The notes: generated by a model not told the origin, from the letters alone. Shown: positions 45,985 through 57,759, numbered from the stretch's first letter. The stretch is DNA of 64,000 nucleotides from Betaproteobacteria bacterium HGW-Betaproteobacteria-7 (GCA_002840765.1 PHCE01000005.1:1-64000), one strand, 5' to 3'. Program-made: numbers and translations.

Positions 45985-47264
45985 TAACGACTCTCCCGAT
46001 CACGCGAGCGCAACGAGCCCGACGAATTGTTACCCAGCGAGCGCTCCAGTTGCGGCGGCACGTCCGACGACGAGGCTGGCCCCGAGCGCGGCAGCAGCGC
46101 GGCCTCACCGGATGCCGCCTGGGCAGCAGGCACGGCGCCAGCGGCCTGCATCATCAGCTTGTCGAGCGGTAGATAAAGCAGATTACCCTGCCCCTTCGCG
46201 TCGATCAGGACCTTGCTGGTGTTGGCATAAACTTGCTGCATAGTTTCCAAATAGAGACGCTGGCGCGTCACTTCCGGCGCCTTGGCGTACTCGACCTGAA
46301 TCTGGCGGAAGCGCGAAGAGTCACCCTCGGCGGTAGCGATCACCCGTTGCCGATGGCCGTTCGCCTCTTCGAGGAGGCGGGCCGCCGTACCCTTGGCCTT
46401 GGGAATGACGTCGTTGGCATAGGCCTGGCCTTCGTTCTTCTGCCGCTCGCGATCCTGACCAGCCTTTACCGCGTCGTCAAAGGCAGCCTGCACCTGTTCC
46501 GGTGGCTGGGCGTTCTGCATCGTCACCTTGGAAATCAGGATGCCACTCTTGTAGCGATCGAGAATTTCCTGCATCAACTGGGCGGCATTGGTGGCGATCT
46601 GCTCGCGGCCTTCATAGAGCACGAAGTTCATCTGGCTCTTGCCGACGATCTCACGTACTGCCGATTCGGCGGCGCCCATAACCGCCTCGTCCGGATGACG
46701 ATTGTTGAACGAATACTCGACCGGATCCTTGAGGATGTACTGAACGGCAAACTGGATGTTCACAATGTTTTCATCATCGGTCAGCATCAACGCCTCGTTC
46801 AGCACCTTGTTGCGTTCACTGCCGCGATAACCGATCTCCAAGGTGCGCACGCCAGACAGATTGACCAGCTCATGCGACTGGAAGGGAAACGGGAAACGCC
46901 AGCGCAGGCCAGGTTCCGTCGACTCTTTGTAGCTGCCGAACTGCAGCACGATGCCGCGTTGCGACGCGTCGACAATGTAGAAGCCGGAAGCCAGCCAGAT
47001 GACGACAACCAGACCGGCCAGCAAGCCAATGCCGCCACCGAGGAATTTCGGATTGAATTCGATATTCGGCATGCGCGGTCCGTCACCACCGCCATTGCCG
47101 CCACCGCCGCCCTTTTTTCCGAGCATGCCGGAGAGCTTGCGGTTGAAATCGCGCCATAGTTCTTCCAGATCCGGAGGACCATCATTGGGCCGGCGCGGGC
47201 CGCCACCAGGCTTGTCGCCGTCGTCGCCGCCACGATTACCCCATTGGTTATCGTTGAGCGACAT
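45984..47264 (-). CDS. hflK: HflK, SPFH membrane protein that modulates FtsH
   Basis: The 426-residue protein has a Gly/Asp/Pro-rich cytoplasmic N-terminus (GNRGGDDGDKPGGGPRRP), a membrane helix near residue 75, an SPFH domain and a Gln/Ala-rich C-terminus. It is the partner of HflC. The start MSLNDNQWG at 47264 is the conserved one; an ATG eight codons earlier is possible. Confidence 0.96.
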   Translation of the reverse strand: MSLNDNQWGNRGGDDGDKPGGGPRRPNDGPPDLEELWRDFNRKLSGMLGKKGGGGGNGGGDGPRMPNIEFNPKFLGGGIGLLAGLVVVIWLASGFYIVDASQRGIVLQFGSYKESTEPGLRWRFPFPFQSHELVNLSGVRTLEIGYRGSERNKVLNEALMLTDDENIVNIQFAVQYILKDPVEYSFNNRHPDEAVMGAAESAVREIVGKSQMNFVLYEGREQIATNAAQLMQEILDRYKSGILISKVTMQNAQPPEQVQAAFDDAVKAGQDRERQKNEGQAYANDVIPKAKGTAARLLEEANGHRQRVIATAEGDSSRFRQIQVEYAKAPEVTRQRLYLETMQQVYANTSKVLIDAKGQGNLLYLPLDKLMMQAAGAVPAAQAASGEAALLPRSGPASSSDVPPQLERSLGNNSSGSLRSRDRESR

Positions 47265-47303
47265 GAAAATACCGAGCGTAGGAATCATGGTTTCGGAATT
47301 CTT

Positions 47304-48464
47304 CTATTGGATGAAATCGTGTTGTGCTTCTTGCGCCGCCTCGGCTCTTGCCTTGCGGCGCGCCTCGGACTTGACCAGAGCATACTCGGCCAGTGACTCG
47401 CGCAGCAAATCGAGGCCTTCTCCCGAGCGCGCACTGAGGCGAACGCGCGCGATATTACCATACTCGTCGCGCTCGACTCCCGGCGCCGCCTCGGTGAGGT
47501 CGATCTTGTTCCAGACAATCAACTGCCTGAGGTGTTCCGCACCGATTTCGGCGAGCACCTTGTTAACCTCGAACATTTGCTCTTCGCGGGCATGGTTGGC
47601 GCTATCAACGACGTGCAGCAGGATGTCGGCATCAATCGCCGCCTCCAGGGTGGCGTGAAAGGCGTCCACCAGCGAGTGCGGCAGCTCACGGATGAAACCG
47701 ACGGTGTCGGAAATGACGATATTGCCGCCACCACCGACCCACAGCTTGCGCGAGGTCGTGTCCAGCGTCGCGAACAACTGGTCGGCCGCATAGACACCGG
47801 CGTGAGTCAGCGCATTGAATAGTGTGGACTTGCCGGCATTGGTATAACCGACGATGGATACATTGAGCACATCGCCGCGCATGCGCGACCGGCGCTGCAC
47901 GCTGCGCTGACGGGAAAGCTTGGTCAGCCGCTCCTTGAGCAGCTTGACGCGCTTGCCGAGCAAACGGCGGTCAGTTTCCAGCTGGGTTTCGCCAGGGCCG
48001 CGCAGACCAATACCGCCGCGCTGCCGCTCGAGGTGGGTCCAGCCACGCACCAGGCGGGTGGACAGGTGCTCAAGCTGCGCCAGTTCGACCTGCAGCTTGC
48101 CCTCGGCGCTAGCCGCACGCAGAGCGAAGATATCGAGAATGAGGCTGGTTCGATCAATCACGCGACATTTGAGTTCGCGTTCGAGATTGCGTTCCTGTGC
48201 CGGTGACAATTCATGGTTGAAAATCACCAGATCGGCCTCGCCTGCCGCCAGCATGGCGGCAATTTCCTGCACCTTGCCCTTGCCAGCAAAGGTTTTCGGA
48301 TCTGGACTGGCGCGAGCGCCAAAAACCTCGGCGACGACCACGCCGCCGGCCGATTCAGTCAGCAGGCGAAGCTCTTCCAGTTGATCAGCCAGATCGGGCT
48401 GACCGAAATCGAGCTGAACGATCACCGCCCGCTCGCCGGCGGCAGGCCGTTCAATCATCGGCAA
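47304..48464 (-). CDS. hflX: Ribosome-associated GTPase HflX
   Basis: The 386-residue protein has an N-terminal HflX domain with a glycine-rich linker (RQRGGIGLRGPGETQLETDRR), then a G domain with GYTNAGKSTLF, DTVGF and NKID. HflX splits stalled 70S ribosomes under stress. It lies between hfq and hflK as usual. Confidence 0.96.
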   Translation of the reverse strand: MPMIERPAAGERAVIVQLDFGQPDLADQLEELRLLTESAGGVVVAEVFGARASPDPKTFAGKGKVQEIAAMLAAGEADLVIFNHELSPAQERNLERELKCRVIDRTSLILDIFALRAASAEGKLQVELAQLEHLSTRLVRGWTHLERQRGGIGLRGPGETQLETDRRLLGKRVKLLKERLTKLSRQRSVQRRSRMRGDVLNVSIVGYTNAGKSTLFNALTHAGVYAADQLFATLDTTSRKLWVGGGGNIVISDTVGFIRELPHSLVDAFHATLEAAIDADILLHVVDSANHAREEQMFEVNKVLAEIGAEHLRQLIVWNKIDLTEAAPGVERDEYGNIARVRLSARSGEGLDLLRESLAEYALVKSEARRKARAEAAQEAQHDFIQ

Positions 48465-48484
48465 ATCCTGAGGGGAGAAGCAGC

Positions 48485-48505
48485 GGCCCGCCGCTTCGGC
48501 GGGCC
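48485..48505. terminator. GC-rich hairpin between hfq and hflX
   Basis: GGCCCGCC (48485-48492) pairs perfectly with GGCGGGCC (48498-48505) around GCTTC. It sits 13 bases beyond the hfq stop with no T run, so it more likely stabilises the hfq mRNA end or reduces readthrough into hflX than ends transcription. Confidence 0.5.
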
Positions 48506-48518
48506 TTCGGGCCGGGGA

Positions 48519-48758
48519 TTATTGCTCCGCCGCCTGATCTTGTTGCAGGTTGACCGGGCGCGCCGGCACAACCGTCGAGATGGCATGCTTGTAGACCATC
48601 TGCGTTACCGTGTTCTTCAGCAGTACGACGTACTGATCGAAGGATTCAACCTGGCCCTGCAGTTTGATCCCGTTCACCAGGTAAATTGAAACGGGAACAT
48701 GCTCGCGGCGGAGAGCGTTGAGAAAGGGGTCTTGTAAGAGTTGCCCTTTATTGCTCAT
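48519..48758 (-). CDS. hfq: RNA chaperone Hfq
   Basis: The 79-residue protein has the Sm1 motif ([20 protein letters not shown]) and Sm2 ([12 protein letters not shown]), with the proximal-face residues Q, D and YKH intact and a short C-terminal tail. It is a hexameric chaperone for small RNAs. An 80-base gap to der may hold its own promoter, but none stands out. Confidence 0.98.
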   Translation of the reverse strand: MSNKGQLLQDPFLNALRREHVPVSIYLVNGIKLQGQVESFDQYVVLLKNTVTQMVYKHAISTVVPARPVNLQQDQAAEQ

Positions 48759-48838
48759 GGTGTGGACTCCATGTGTGTTGTTATGAGTTGGCTAATGTAC
48801 AGAAAATTAACCAGGGGTGCCAAAGTATTTGGCGGGAG

Positions 48839-50170
48839 CTACTTCCGTTCCTTGTCGGCGAACGGATTCTTGCTGGTGACGAACTGGATGCGTAGCGGCG
48901 TCCCATGCAATTTGAAGGCTTCGCGGAAGGTATGTTCGAGATAGCGGCGATAACTATCGCCGATCTGGTCGACCGCGTTGCCATGAACGACGATGATCGG
49001 CGGGTTTGAACCACCCTGGTGCGCGTAGCGCGGTTTCGGCCGGAACACGCCATGCTTTGGCGGTGCCTGCTTGGCCACTGCGTCGGCCAACACACGGGCC
49101 AGTCGCGGCGTGGACATCTTGGTCATGGCGGCGGCATAGGCGCTATCGACCGAGCGGAACATTGTAGACAGACCGATGTTGTCGCGCGCCGAAATGAAAT
49201 GAAACTTGGCGAAATCGAGAAACTTCAGCTTGCGCTGCAGGATCAGGCGAGTCTGCTCGCGAACATAGGAGTCAAGGCCGTCCCACTTATTGACGGCGAC
49301 CACCAGGGCCCGTCCCGATTGGACGATGAAATCGGCGATGTGAGCATCCTGATCGGAAACATCAGCCTGAGCATCGACCATCAGGATAACGACGTTGGCA
49401 TCTTCAATCGCCTGCAGCGTCTTGACCACCGAGAATTTCTCGATCGACTCGAAGACCTTGCCGCGCTTGCGCATGCCGGCTGTGTCGATGAGCACGTACT
49501 GACGGCCGCCGCGCTCGAAATCGATCTCGATGGAATCACGCGTGGTTCCCGGCGCATCAAAGGCGATCACCCGCTCCTCACCGAGCAGGGTGTTGATCAG
49601 CGTTGACTTGCCAACATTCGGCCGGCCGACGATGGCAACGCGGATCGCTGTCGACGGCGCCTCTTCCTCCTCCGGTTCTGGAAAAGTTTCCAGGGCCAGA
49701 TCTACCAGGCCACGCACGCCTTCACCATGGGCGGCGGAAATGGCATACGGTTCGCCGAGCCCGAGTTCGTGAAATTCGGCTTCGACCATACCGTGGTTCA
49801 TGCCCTCGGCTTTGTTGACAGCGACGATGACCGGCCGGTCGATGCGCCGCAGCTTGTTGGCAATTTCCTTGTCGTGCGGCGTCAGGCCGGTGCGGCCATC
49901 GACGACGAAAACGACGGCATCGGCTTCGGCGATGGCTTGCTCTGTCTGGCGCGCCATTTCATGGAGGATGCCCTCCTTGATCAGCGGCTCGAAACCGCCG
50001 GTATCGACGACCAGATAGGGTTTCTTGCCCAGCTTGCCATGGCCGTAGTGACGATCGCGGGTCAGGCCCGGCATGTCGGCGACGATGGCGTCGCGCGAAC
50101 GCGTCAGGCGGTTGAACAGCGTGGATTTGCCGACATTGGGTCGGCCGACCAGGACGAGCGTAGGTTTCAT
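48839..50170 (-). CDS. der: Ribosome assembly GTPase Der (EngA)
   Basis: The 443-residue protein has two tandem G domains, each with [17 protein letters not shown] and NK.D motifs, plus a C-terminal KH-like domain. It is needed for 50S subunit maturation. It overlaps bamB by 4 bases. Confidence 0.98.
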   Translation of the reverse strand: MKPTLVLVGRPNVGKSTLFNRLTRSRDAIVADMPGLTRDRHYGHGKLGKKPYLVVDTGGFEPLIKEGILHEMARQTEQAIAEADAVVFVVDGRTGLTPHDKEIANKLRRIDRPVIVAVNKAEGMNHGMVEAEFHELGLGEPYAISAAHGEGVRGLVDLALETFPEPEEEEAPSTAIRVAIVGRPNVGKSTLINTLLGEERVIAFDAPGTTRDSIEIDFERGGRQYVLIDTAGMRKRGKVFESIEKFSVVKTLQAIEDANVVILMVDAQADVSDQDAHIADFIVQSGRALVVAVNKWDGLDSYVREQTRLILQRKLKFLDFAKFHFISARDNIGLSTMFRSVDSAYAAAMTKMSTPRLARVLADAVAKQAPPKHGVFRPKPRYAHQGGSNPPIIVVHGNAVDQIGDSYRRYLEHTFREAFKLHGTPLRIQFVTSKNPFADKERK

Positions 50171-51312
50171 TGCGCCTCGATTACGCTGACGTCGCCGCCA
50201 GCGGTTTGCACCAGAAAGTTGGAGCCCAGCAATCGCACGGGGCTGCGTACCGGCGTGCCGTCGGTCTTGTGGCGGCCGACAAAGCTGCCATCTTCACGCG
50301 ACAGGAAATGGACATAACCCTCGCCATCGGCGACGGCCACCAGTCCACCGCGAACAGCCGGGCCGGAAACCCGGCGGTTGAGCAGCTTGTCCTGCTTCCA
50401 CAGGCTGCTGCCAGTCAGGCGGTCAAGTGCATGTACGGCGCCCTTGTCGTCGGTGACAAAGAGATAGCGGCCGTCAAGTACGAGGCCGCTGGTCGAGGAC
50501 ATTTCCCGCGACCAGACCAGAGCACCGCCCTGCCCCATGTCGAAACAGGCAACGCGCCCCTGGAAGGCCACGGCGCAGATCTGCGTCCCATCCACAGCCG
50601 GCTGGGCGACGACATCCGCCACCCGGTCGAGTTCGGTGGCGCCCTTGGGTTGCGCCACCGGGCCTTCCCAGACCGGCGCCCCATTCTGCAGGGAGAGGGC
50701 GACGAGACGACCGCCCGGGAAACCGACGAACAAGAAACGATCAGCAAAAACCGGCGAGCCGGCACCGCGGATGGATAGCGTCGGCATCGCCCGCTGGTAC
50801 ACCCACTTGCGGCCGCCATCATTGGCATCGAGCAGGAAGATCCGGTTATCGCCGCTGCGTACGGCCACACCGTCATCACCAATGACCGGCGCGGCGAGCA
50901 CTTCGCTGCTGACCTTGCCCTGCCAGAGAGCTTTGCCATCGGCCGCTGCATACGCCATGACATCACCCTTGGGAGTACCGACGACGACCAGGCGATCGTT
51001 GGCGGCGACGCCAGCGGACAGGGCATGGCCGGTGGATATCTTCCAGACGGTATTACCGCCTTCAAGTCGGCGGATCGTACCGTCCTGGCCAGCGACGAAA
51101 ACGGCATCACCGACAACCGCCGGAACGAAGGTGTAATCTCTGGCCTTGCCGGCGCTCGCCGTCCACAAGCTGCGGGTGGCTACCGTCGGTGTGAAGGCAG
51201 TCAGAGGTTTGACCGTGCTCGCCTTGGCAAAGGGATTGATGGCATCAATCGCCGCACAGCCGGCAGTCAGCAGGCCGGCGGTAGCGATCAGCAGAATCAG
51301 GCGCGGCGGCAT
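50167..51312 (-). CDS. bamB: Outer-membrane assembly lipoprotein BamB
   Basis: The 381-residue protein has a lipobox LTAGC near residue 18. An eight-bladed propeller made of PQQ-like repeats follows ([48 protein letters not shown]). It is part of the BAM complex at the periplasmic face of the outer membrane. It shares its first base with the yfgM stop. Confidence 0.96.
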   Translation of the reverse strand: MPPRLILLIATAGLLTAGCAAIDAINPFAKASTVKPLTAFTPTVATRSLWTASAGKARDYTFVPAVVGDAVFVAGQDGTIRRLEGGNTVWKISTGHALSAGVAANDRLVVVGTPKGDVMAYAAADGKALWQGKVSSEVLAAPVIGDDGVAVRSGDNRIFLLDANDGGRKWVYQRAMPTLSIRGAGSPVFADRFLFVGFPGGRLVALSLQNGAPVWEGPVAQPKGATELDRVADVVAQPAVDGTQICAVAFQGRVACFDMGQGGALVWSREMSSTSGLVLDGRYLFVTDDKGAVHALDRLTGSSLWKQDKLLNRRVSGPAVRGGLVAVADGEGYVHFLSREDGSFVGRHKTDGTPVRSPVRLLGSNFLVQTAGGDVSVIEAQ

Positions 51313-51950
51313 CAGGCGGCCCCACCCAGACTGTCGAGTTTCTGCTGCAGCAAGTCACGACCGGCGCCGCCGGCATCGCCGATCTTGTCGATGGCGGCCT
51401 GGTAGGCGGCACGGGCTTCCGGCTTCTTGCCCTGGGCAAGCAGAATGTCGCCGCGCAATTCCTGATAGCGGGCGGCGAATGCCGGGGCTGGCGCCGCCTC
51501 GAGCTGTTTCAGCGCTTCATCGTACTGCGCTTCGTCAAGTTGCACGGCGGCCAGACGCAGACGGGCAAGATCGCGAATTTCCTCACGGGCATTGTCAGCA
51601 GCCCAGGCAAGCTGCGATTTGGCCGTTTTCAGATCCCCCGTCTCGAACGAATGGCGGGCGGCAAGCAACGCGCCGAGCGCTGCGTAGCTGGTGCTGCCGT
51701 GCTTGGCCACCAGTTCGCCTGCCGTCGCCTTGATCTTCTGGGCATCGCCAGCAGCCACTGCCTGTTCGAGTACGGCAAAGACAGCCGAGGCCTGCGCCGC
51801 CTGGTTGTTTTTGTACCAGCCCCAGCCCTGCCAGCCGACGACGGCAATGCAGACCGCCGTAATCACGCCGGTGACCAGGTTGCCGTACATTTTCCACCAG
51901 GTTTTCAGGGTCTCTATTTGTTCCTGTTCTTCGAGGTCGTAATGGGCCAT
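51312..51950 (-). CDS. yfgM: YfgM-type membrane-anchored TPR protein
   Basis: The 212-residue protein has a short cytoplasmic start, one membrane helix (VTGVITAVCIAVVGWQGWGWY, split here by its Trp residues) and periplasmic TPR-like helices (DILLAQGKKPEARAAYQAAID). YfgM is linked to SecYEG and periplasmic chaperones. It lies between hisS and bamB, its normal place. Confidence 0.92.
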   Translation of the reverse strand: MAHYDLEEQEQIETLKTWWKMYGNLVTGVITAVCIAVVGWQGWGWYKNNQAAQASAVFAVLEQAVAAGDAQKIKATAGELVAKHGSTSYAALGALLAARHSFETGDLKTAKSQLAWAADNAREEIRDLARLRLAAVQLDEAQYDEALKQLEAAPAPAFAARYQELRGDILLAQGKKPEARAAYQAAIDKIGDAGGAGRDLLQQKLDSLGGAA

Positions 51951-51954
51951 CTGC

Positions 51955-53244
51955 TTATTCCTCTTCGTCCGAATCGATCAATTGGTCGATGATGGCCTCG
52001 GCCAGTTCATCAACTTTCAGTTTTTTCTGGGCGACGCCTTCGGCGCGCAAATATTTCAGTTGTGCCTCGCCGGTGGCTGCCTCGTCGTCACCGATGATCA
52101 CGGCGAAGGCAGCACCGCTGCCGTCGGCCTTCTTCATCTGCGATTTGAAGGAGCCGCCGCCGCAATGTAGCAATACATCGACGCCCTGGTCGCGCAAACC
52201 CTCGGCGACACGGAAAGCCAAACGGGCAGCGTCATCGCCCTGATGCACGAGATAGACGTCCGGCGCCGGGGCCGCCGGTTCGCCGCCGGAGTCCTTGATC
52301 AGCGCGATCAGCCGTTCGACGCCCATGGCGAAACCACAGGCCGGCGTCGGCTTGCCGCCGAGTTGCTCGACCAGACCGTCGTAACGGCCACCGGCGCAGA
52401 CCGTACCTTGGGCGCCGAGCTTGTCGGTGACCCATTCGAAGACGGTCAAGTTGTAGTAATCGAGACCGCGCACCAGACGGGGGTTGATGGTAAAGGGTAC
52501 ACCGGCATCGCGCAGCACGCGCTGGACGCCCTCGAAATGGCCCAGCGACTCGGCCCCGAGATAGTCGATCAGCTTCGGTGCGGCAGCGCACAGATCCTGC
52601 ATCGCCGGGTTTTTGGTATCGAGGATGCGCAGCGGGTTGGTGTACAGGCGGCGCTTGGCATCTTCGTCGAGCAGTTCCGCATGTTCCTCGAAGTAGGCGA
52701 TCAAGGCCGCCCGATGCTGGGCACGTTCTTCCGCCTGACCGAGGCTGTTTAGCTGCAGGGCGATGCCCTCAAGGCCGAGGTCGCCCCACAGGCGGGCGCC
52801 CATCAGGATCATTTCGGCATCAATGTCCGGTCCGGCGATGCCGAAGGATTCGACACCGACCTGATGGAATTGGCGGTAACGCCCCTTTTGCGGCCGTTCA
52901 TGGCGGAACATCTGGCCGATGTAGTAGAGGCGCTGCGTCTGGCGGGCGGCCAGGTTGTGTTCGATGACGGCGCGCACGCAGCCGGCCGTGCCTTCCGGGC
53001 GCAGCGTCAGGGCTTCGCCGTTGAGGCCGTCGATGAAGGAATACATCTCCTTTTCGACGATGTCGGTGACTTCACCGATGGCGCGCTTGAACAGCGGTGT
53101 CGGCTCGACGATGGGCATGCGAATCGGCCGGTAGCCGTAGCCTTTCAGCCAGGCCCGGATGGTGTCTTCGAACAGTTCCCAGAAGGAGGCTTCGTCGGGC
53201 AGGATGTCGTTCATCCCGCGTACGGCCTGCAATGCTTGACTCAT
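51955..53244 (-). CDS. hisS: Histidyl-tRNA synthetase
   Basis: The 429-residue class II synthetase has motif 1 and 2 regions ([36 protein letters not shown]), HisA motif (LVRGLDYYN) and a C-terminal anticodon-binding domain. The start [16 protein letters not shown] at 53244 overlaps the ispG stop; longer in-frame sequence belongs to ispG on the same strand in another frame. Confidence 0.98.
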   Translation of the reverse strand: MSQALQAVRGMNDILPDEASFWELFEDTIRAWLKGYGYRPIRMPIVEPTPLFKRAIGEVTDIVEKEMYSFIDGLNGEALTLRPEGTAGCVRAVIEHNLAARQTQRLYYIGQMFRHERPQKGRYRQFHQVGVESFGIAGPDIDAEMILMGARLWGDLGLEGIALQLNSLGQAEERAQHRAALIAYFEEHAELLDEDAKRRLYTNPLRILDTKNPAMQDLCAAAPKLIDYLGAESLGHFEGVQRVLRDAGVPFTINPRLVRGLDYYNLTVFEWVTDKLGAQGTVCAGGRYDGLVEQLGGKPTPACGFAMGVERLIALIKDSGGEPAAPAPDVYLVHQGDDAARLAFRVAEGLRDQGVDVLLHCGGGSFKSQMKKADGSGAAFAVIIGDDEAATGEAQLKYLRAEGVAQKKLKVDELAEAIIDQLIDSDEEE

Positions 53245-54470
53245 GCTTGGATTTTTTTCTTGTAGGTGCGCTGGACGTAGCGCTCGATGATGTCCTTGAA
53301 TTCGGCAGCGATATGGTCGCCCTTCAAGGTGACGGTCTTCTGACCATCCTCGAAGACCGGCGCCGACGGCGCTTCGCCGGTCCCCGGCAACGAAATGCCG
53401 ATGTTGGCGTGCTTCGATTCGCCCGGGCCATTGACGATGCAGCCCATGACGGCCAGCGTCATGTTCTCGGCACCGTCGTACTGCAGCTTCCATTCCGGCA
53501 TGCGCGCGCGGACGAAATCCTGTACCTCGCCAGCCAGCTCCTGGAACAAGGTCGAGGTCGTCCGACCACAGCCCGGGCAGGCCGCGACCATTGGCGTAAA
53601 GGCGCGCAGGCCCATGGTCTGCAGAATTTCCTGGGCGACGATGACTTCCTGGGCGCGCGAACCGTTCGGCTCCGGCGTCAACGAAATGCGGATAGTGTCG
53701 CCGATACCTTCCTGCAGCAGCACCGACAGGGCGGCGGTCGAGGCGACGATGCCCTTGGAGCCCATGCCGGCCTCGGTCAGCCCAAGGTGCAGCGCGTAGT
53801 CGGCGCGTTTGGCCAGTTCGCGGTAGATGGCGATCAGATCCTGGACGCTGGAAACCTTGCAGGAGAGGATGATCTTCTCGCCGGCCAGGCCAACTTCCTC
53901 GGCCTTCGCCGCCGACTCGAGCGCCGAGGTGACCATGGCGTGACGCATCATTTCGCTGGCATCGAGCGGCTCCGCCCGGCGGCTGTTCTCGTCCATGATC
54001 CGTGCCAGCAGTTCCTGGTCGAGGCTACCCCAGTTGACGCCTATGCGCACCGGCCTGTCGTATTTGCAAGCCAGTTCGATCATCTGCGCGAACTGCTCGT
54101 CCTTCTTCTTGCCGAAGCCGACGTTGCCCGGATTGATCCGGTACTTGGCCAGCGCCTCGGCACAGGCCGGCTCGCCGGCCAGCAAGCGATGGCCGTTGTA
54201 ATGAAAGTCGCCGATCAGCGGCACGTTGCAGTTCATCTTGTCCAGATGATCGCGGATCTTCGGCACGGCGGCAGCGGCTTCCGGCGAATTGACGGTGATG
54301 CGCACCAGTTCAGAGCCGGCACGGGCCAGTTCGGCGCACTGGATGGCGGTGGCCAGGTAGTCGACGGTATCGGTATTGGTCATCGACTGAATGACCACCG
54401 GCGCATCGCCACCGATCCGCACATGGGCGATCGAGGTTGCCCGGGTCGGACGCTTGCTTACGGCACTCAC
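53241..54470 (-). CDS. ispG: 4-hydroxy-3-methylbut-2-enyl diphosphate synthase
   Basis: The 409-residue Fe-S enzyme of the MEP isoprenoid pathway has a TIM-barrel start ([17 protein letters not shown]). The C-terminal cluster cysteines lie in ACPGCGRTT and [10 protein letters not shown]. Length is the proteobacterial form. It starts 3 bases after the rodZ-like stop. Confidence 0.98.
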   Translation of the reverse strand: MSAVSKRPTRATSIAHVRIGGDAPVVIQSMTNTDTVDYLATAIQCAELARAGSELVRITVNSPEAAAAVPKIRDHLDKMNCNVPLIGDFHYNGHRLLAGEPACAEALAKYRINPGNVGFGKKKDEQFAQMIELACKYDRPVRIGVNWGSLDQELLARIMDENSRRAEPLDASEMMRHAMVTSALESAAKAEEVGLAGEKIILSCKVSSVQDLIAIYRELAKRADYALHLGLTEAGMGSKGIVASTAALSVLLQEGIGDTIRISLTPEPNGSRAQEVIVAQEILQTMGLRAFTPMVAACPGCGRTTSTLFQELAGEVQDFVRARMPEWKLQYDGAENMTLAVMGCIVNGPGESKHANIGISLPGTGEAPSAPVFEDGQKTVTLKGDHIAAEFKDIIERYVQRTYKKKIQA

Positions 54471-54473
54471 GCC

Positions 54474-55376
54474 TTACTCCAGAACCAGACGGGCGACATC
54501 GCCCTTGGTATGCGGTGTCAAGTCTACGGCCTTGCCCTGCCAGAACAGGCGAACGCCTGGTGCAAAGCCGATGACCAGCGACAGCGGGGCAGCGCCGGCC
54601 AGCAACTGTTCGCTGCCGGCAGCGAGACGCTGCGAGAAGATCAGGCGGTTGTCGCGATCACGCACTTCCAGCCACGACTCCTTGTCGAAGACGAAACGCA
54701 TTTGATCACTGGCAGCAGCTGTCGTCCCGGCAGTGAGCGGAGCGGCAATGGGCGCCACCGCTGCGCTGGCAGCCGTCTCCTCGCTGGCTGGAAGCACGGC
54801 CTGCGGACTGATGATCTGCTGCGGCGTGGCGCCGGGCGGAAAGGCCGGCTCAGCCACCGGGGTAACCAACGGCGCCACCGGCTCCTCTTGGCGCGCCAGG
54901 GAGTCGAGCAAGCTCTGGGCACTGTCGCGCAGACCAGAAAGGTCACCCGGCATCAGGAAATAGGCAAGAGCCGCCAGGGCGACCAGCGCGCCACCGGAAA
55001 AGATCACCGCTCGATCACGCTTCCGACCAGGGTTGCCGGCAGGCGGCATCGCCCCCTGTTGCGCGGCGGGGACGACCAGGCCACTGACAGGCTTCTCCAG
55101 CACCTTATCCAACTGCGCCATCAACGGCGCCGCATCCAGGCCAAGCAGGCGTGCGTAATTGCGCACGAAACCGCGGATGAAGGTCTGCCCAGGTAGGGCC
55201 TGCCAGTCCCCGCTCTCCAGAGCCTCAACCTGGCGAACACCCAGTTTCAATGCCTGAGCGACATCGACGACAGCCAGTCCGCGGGACTGACGGGCGGCCG
55301 CCAATTGCTCGCCGACCGAGGGCATCATTGCCGCCGGCTCTTCTGCCATGGATACAGGCTCGTTCGCGTCACTCAT
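54474..55376 (-). CDS. rodZ: RodZ-like cytoskeletal membrane protein
   Basis: The 300-residue protein has a cytoplasmic helix-turn-helix domain at about 20-90 (VVDVAQALKLGVRQVEALESGDW), one membrane helix near 125-140 and a Pro/Ala linker. A periplasmic DUF4115 domain ends it (SWLEVRDRDNRLIFSQ). RodZ links MreB to the envelope and sets rod shape. It overlaps pilW by 4 bases. Confidence 0.93.
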   Translation of the reverse strand: MSDANEPVSMAEEPAAMMPSVGEQLAAARQSRGLAVVDVAQALKLGVRQVEALESGDWQALPGQTFIRGFVRNYARLLGLDAAPLMAQLDKVLEKPVSGLVVPAAQQGAMPPAGNPGRKRDRAVIFSGGALVALAALAYFLMPGDLSGLRDSAQSLLDSLARQEEPVAPLVTPVAEPAFPPGATPQQIISPQAVLPASEETAASAAVAPIAAPLTAGTTAAASDQMRFVFDKESWLEVRDRDNRLIFSQRLAAGSEQLLAGAAPLSLVIGFAPGVRLFWQGKAVDLTPHTKGDVARLVLE

Positions 55377-56170
55377 TCAAAATTACCCTTGAGGAATTCC
55401 TGATATTCGGCCGAGCTCGGATGGCGACCGCGCAACTGGGCAGCGAACCCACCCTCGGCTTGCCGGTTGCCGAGCTTGCGTTCAAGCCTGATGGCTAGCC
55501 ACAGCGCCTCGGCCGTCGGCGATTCCATCTGTTTCAGGACATCGTTCATGTAAACGCGCGACTCTTCGAGATTGCCACGCAAATATAAAAGTTTGGCCAA
55601 CTGCAGGCGGGCGGTAAGGCCGCCATCGCGCGACAGTTGCAGGGCCTGCAGCAGATAATGCTGGGCTCCGTCGAGATCGCCCGACTTCATGGCGCAGGAG
55701 CCGGCATTAGTGTAGGCGACTGCGGGCGTCTCGTAGAGCGGGCTCTTCAAGGCGTTGAGAAAATAGACGATGGATTGGCGCGCCTTGCCGCTATCGCAGA
55801 GGAACCAGCCATAGTTGTTATTGACTTCCGGATCGTCCGGGGCGATGTTCAGCGCCCGCTGGAAATCACTCTCCGCCTTGGCATTCTCCTTGAGCGATCC
55901 ATAGACCAAGCCCCGCACGCTGTAGGCCTGGTGGAAAGATGAATCGGCGTTCAGGGCAGTCGCCAGATGATCCAGCGCGACAGCGGGATTGCCGGCCTGA
56001 AAGTAGGCGGCGCCAAGTTCGGTATGTATCTTCGCCCGATTGCGCGGATCGCCGCTTGCCGAGCCAGCGCGGTCGTTCGGCGACATCTCGTAAAGCTGCG
56101 TCTGGGCGGCGGCAATGCAGGTGACGCCGAGCAGGATGCCGGCAACGCCAGCCCTCAGTGAAAGGTTCAT
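55373..56170 (-). CDS. pilW: Type IV pilus biogenesis TPR protein PilW/PilF
   Basis: The 265-residue protein has a signal peptide ([23 protein letters not shown]) and about six TPR repeats ([22 protein letters not shown] and following). It helps secretin assembly for type IV pili; the pilotin form is usually a lipoprotein, but a lipobox is not clear here. The start at 56170 overlaps the rlmN stop. Confidence 0.9.
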   Translation of the reverse strand: MNLSLRAGVAGILLGVTCIAAAQTQLYEMSPNDRAGSASGDPRNRAKIHTELGAAYFQAGNPAVALDHLATALNADSSFHQAYSVRGLVYGSLKENAKAESDFQRALNIAPDDPEVNNNYGWFLCDSGKARQSIVYFLNALKSPLYETPAVAYTNAGSCAMKSGDLDGAQHYLLQALQLSRDGGLTARLQLAKLLYLRGNLEESRVYMNDVLKQMESPTAEALWLAIRLERKLGNRQAEGGFAAQLRGRHPSSAEYQEFLKGNFE

Positions 56171-57261
56171 GGCCTTGTCTCCTCTTTCAGGATGATCGTC
56201 TTGGCGGCGGTACGCCGCGTTCTGTCCAGCACCTGCCCCGCCAGTTGCCCGCAAGCGGCGTCGATATCGTCACCGCGCGTCTTGCGTGTCGTGGTGACGA
56301 TGCCGGCCTGCATCAGGATATCGGCAAAGCGGCGCACCCGTTCCGCTGGCGAGCGCTTGAACGGCGAGCCGGGGAAGGGATTAAAGGGAATCAGGTTGAA
56401 CTTGCACGGCACCGTGCGCACTAGCGCCAGCAGTTCGCGGGCGTGGGCATCGCTATCGTTGATGCCGTCGAGCATCACGTACTCGAAGGTGATGAAGTCG
56501 CGCGGCGCCTTTTCCAGGTAACGCCGGCAGGCGGCCATCAGTTCGGCCAGCGGGTACTTCTGGTTGATCGGCACCAGTTCGTCGCGCAACCGGTCGTTCG
56601 GCGCGTGCAACGACACTGCTAGAGCCACCGGGCATTCCTCGCGCAGGCGGTCCATGACCGGCACCAGGCCGGAGGTGGATACGGTGACGCGACGGCGCGA
56701 CAGGCCGTAGGCGTTGTCGTCGAGCATCAGCTTCAAGGCGGCAACGGAATTTTCGAAATTGGCCAGCGGCTCGCCCATGCCCATCAGCACGACATTGGAA
56801 ATCAGCCGTTCGTCGCCATGCACGGCGCCAAGGGCCTTATTGGCCTGCCAGACCTGGCCGATGATTTCCGCCACCGTCAGGTTGCGGTTGAAACCCTGCT
56901 TGCCGGTCGAGCAGAAGGCGCAGTCGAGCGCACACCCGGCCTGGGTGGAGACGCACAACGTGCCGCGGTCCTCTTCGGGAATGAACACCGTTTCGACGGC
57001 ATTACCGTTGCCGACGTCGATCAGGAATTTGCGCGTGCCGTCGTCCGACAGCTTGTCGGAAACGACTGTGGGCGGCCGCACAACGGCCTTCACCTTGAGC
57101 TTTTCGCGCAGGCTTTTGGCGATATCGGTCATGGCGTCAAAATCGGCCACACCGGAACGATGAATCCAGCGCAAAACCTGGCGGGCGCGGAAGGGCTTTT
57201 CGCCCTGCGCGGCAAACCAGGAAGTCAGGCTGTCGCCATCGAGATCAAGAAGATTCTGCAT
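56167..57261 (-). CDS. rlmN: Dual-specificity 23S rRNA/tRNA adenine-C2 methyltransferase RlmN
   Basis: The 364-residue radical SAM enzyme has CALDCAFC as cluster motif, [25 protein letters not shown], the VSLHAPND box and the late AACGQLAG Cys. It methylates A2503 of 23S rRNA and A37 of tRNAs. The flanking genes ndk and pilW confirm that this is the orthologous copy. Confidence 0.98.
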   Translation of the reverse strand: MQNLLDLDGDSLTSWFAAQGEKPFRARQVLRWIHRSGVADFDAMTDIAKSLREKLKVKAVVRPPTVVSDKLSDDGTRKFLIDVGNGNAVETVFIPEEDRGTLCVSTQAGCALDCAFCSTGKQGFNRNLTVAEIIGQVWQANKALGAVHGDERLISNVVLMGMGEPLANFENSVAALKLMLDDNAYGLSRRRVTVSTSGLVPVMDRLREECPVALAVSLHAPNDRLRDELVPINQKYPLAELMAACRRYLEKAPRDFITFEYVMLDGINDSDAHARELLALVRTVPCKFNLIPFNPFPGSPFKRSPAERVRRFADILMQAGIVTTTRKTRGDDIDAACGQLAGQVLDRTRRTAAKTIILKEETRP

Positions 57262-57330
57262 CTAGTTAGGATCGAGGATCGAGCTGCCAGCAATTAGCCA
57301 GGCGACTCGACCCTTATCGCTAGCAGCTAA

Positions 57331-57759
57331 TTAGCGGCCAGCGTAGACGTTCATGCCCGGGAAGAAGAAGGCGATTTCCACGGCAGCAGTTTCGGCGGCA
57401 TCGGAACCATGCACAGCATTGGCGTCGATCGACTCGGCGAAATCGGCGCGGATGGTGCCGGCGTCGGCCTTCTTCGGGTCGGTGGCACCCATCAGTTCAC
57501 GGTTCTTGGCAACGGCGCCCTCGCCTTCCAGCACCTGGATCATGACCGGGCCGGAGGTCATGAAGGAGACCAGATCCTTGAAGAAGGGGCGCTCCTTGTG
57601 CACGGCGTAGAACTGACCGGCTTCCTGCTCGGACAACCAGGCCATCTTGGAAGCGATGACCTTCAGGCCATTGGTTTCGAAACGGGAGTAGATCTTGCCG
57701 ATAACGTTCTTGGCGACGGCGTCGGGTTTGATGATGGAGAGGGTGCGTTCGATAGCCAT
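57331..57759 (-). CDS. ndk: Nucleoside diphosphate kinase
   Basis: The 142-residue enzyme has the phosphorylated His in NAVHGSDA and the [12 protein letters not shown] start. It balances nucleoside triphosphates. It is separated from rlmN by about 70 bases holding only weak repeats. Confidence 0.98.
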   Translation of the reverse strand: MAIERTLSIIKPDAVAKNVIGKIYSRFETNGLKVIASKMAWLSEQEAGQFYAVHKERPFFKDLVSFMTSGPVMIQVLEGEGAVAKNRELMGATDPKKADAGTIRADFAESIDANAVHGSDAAETAAVEIAFFFPGMNVYAGR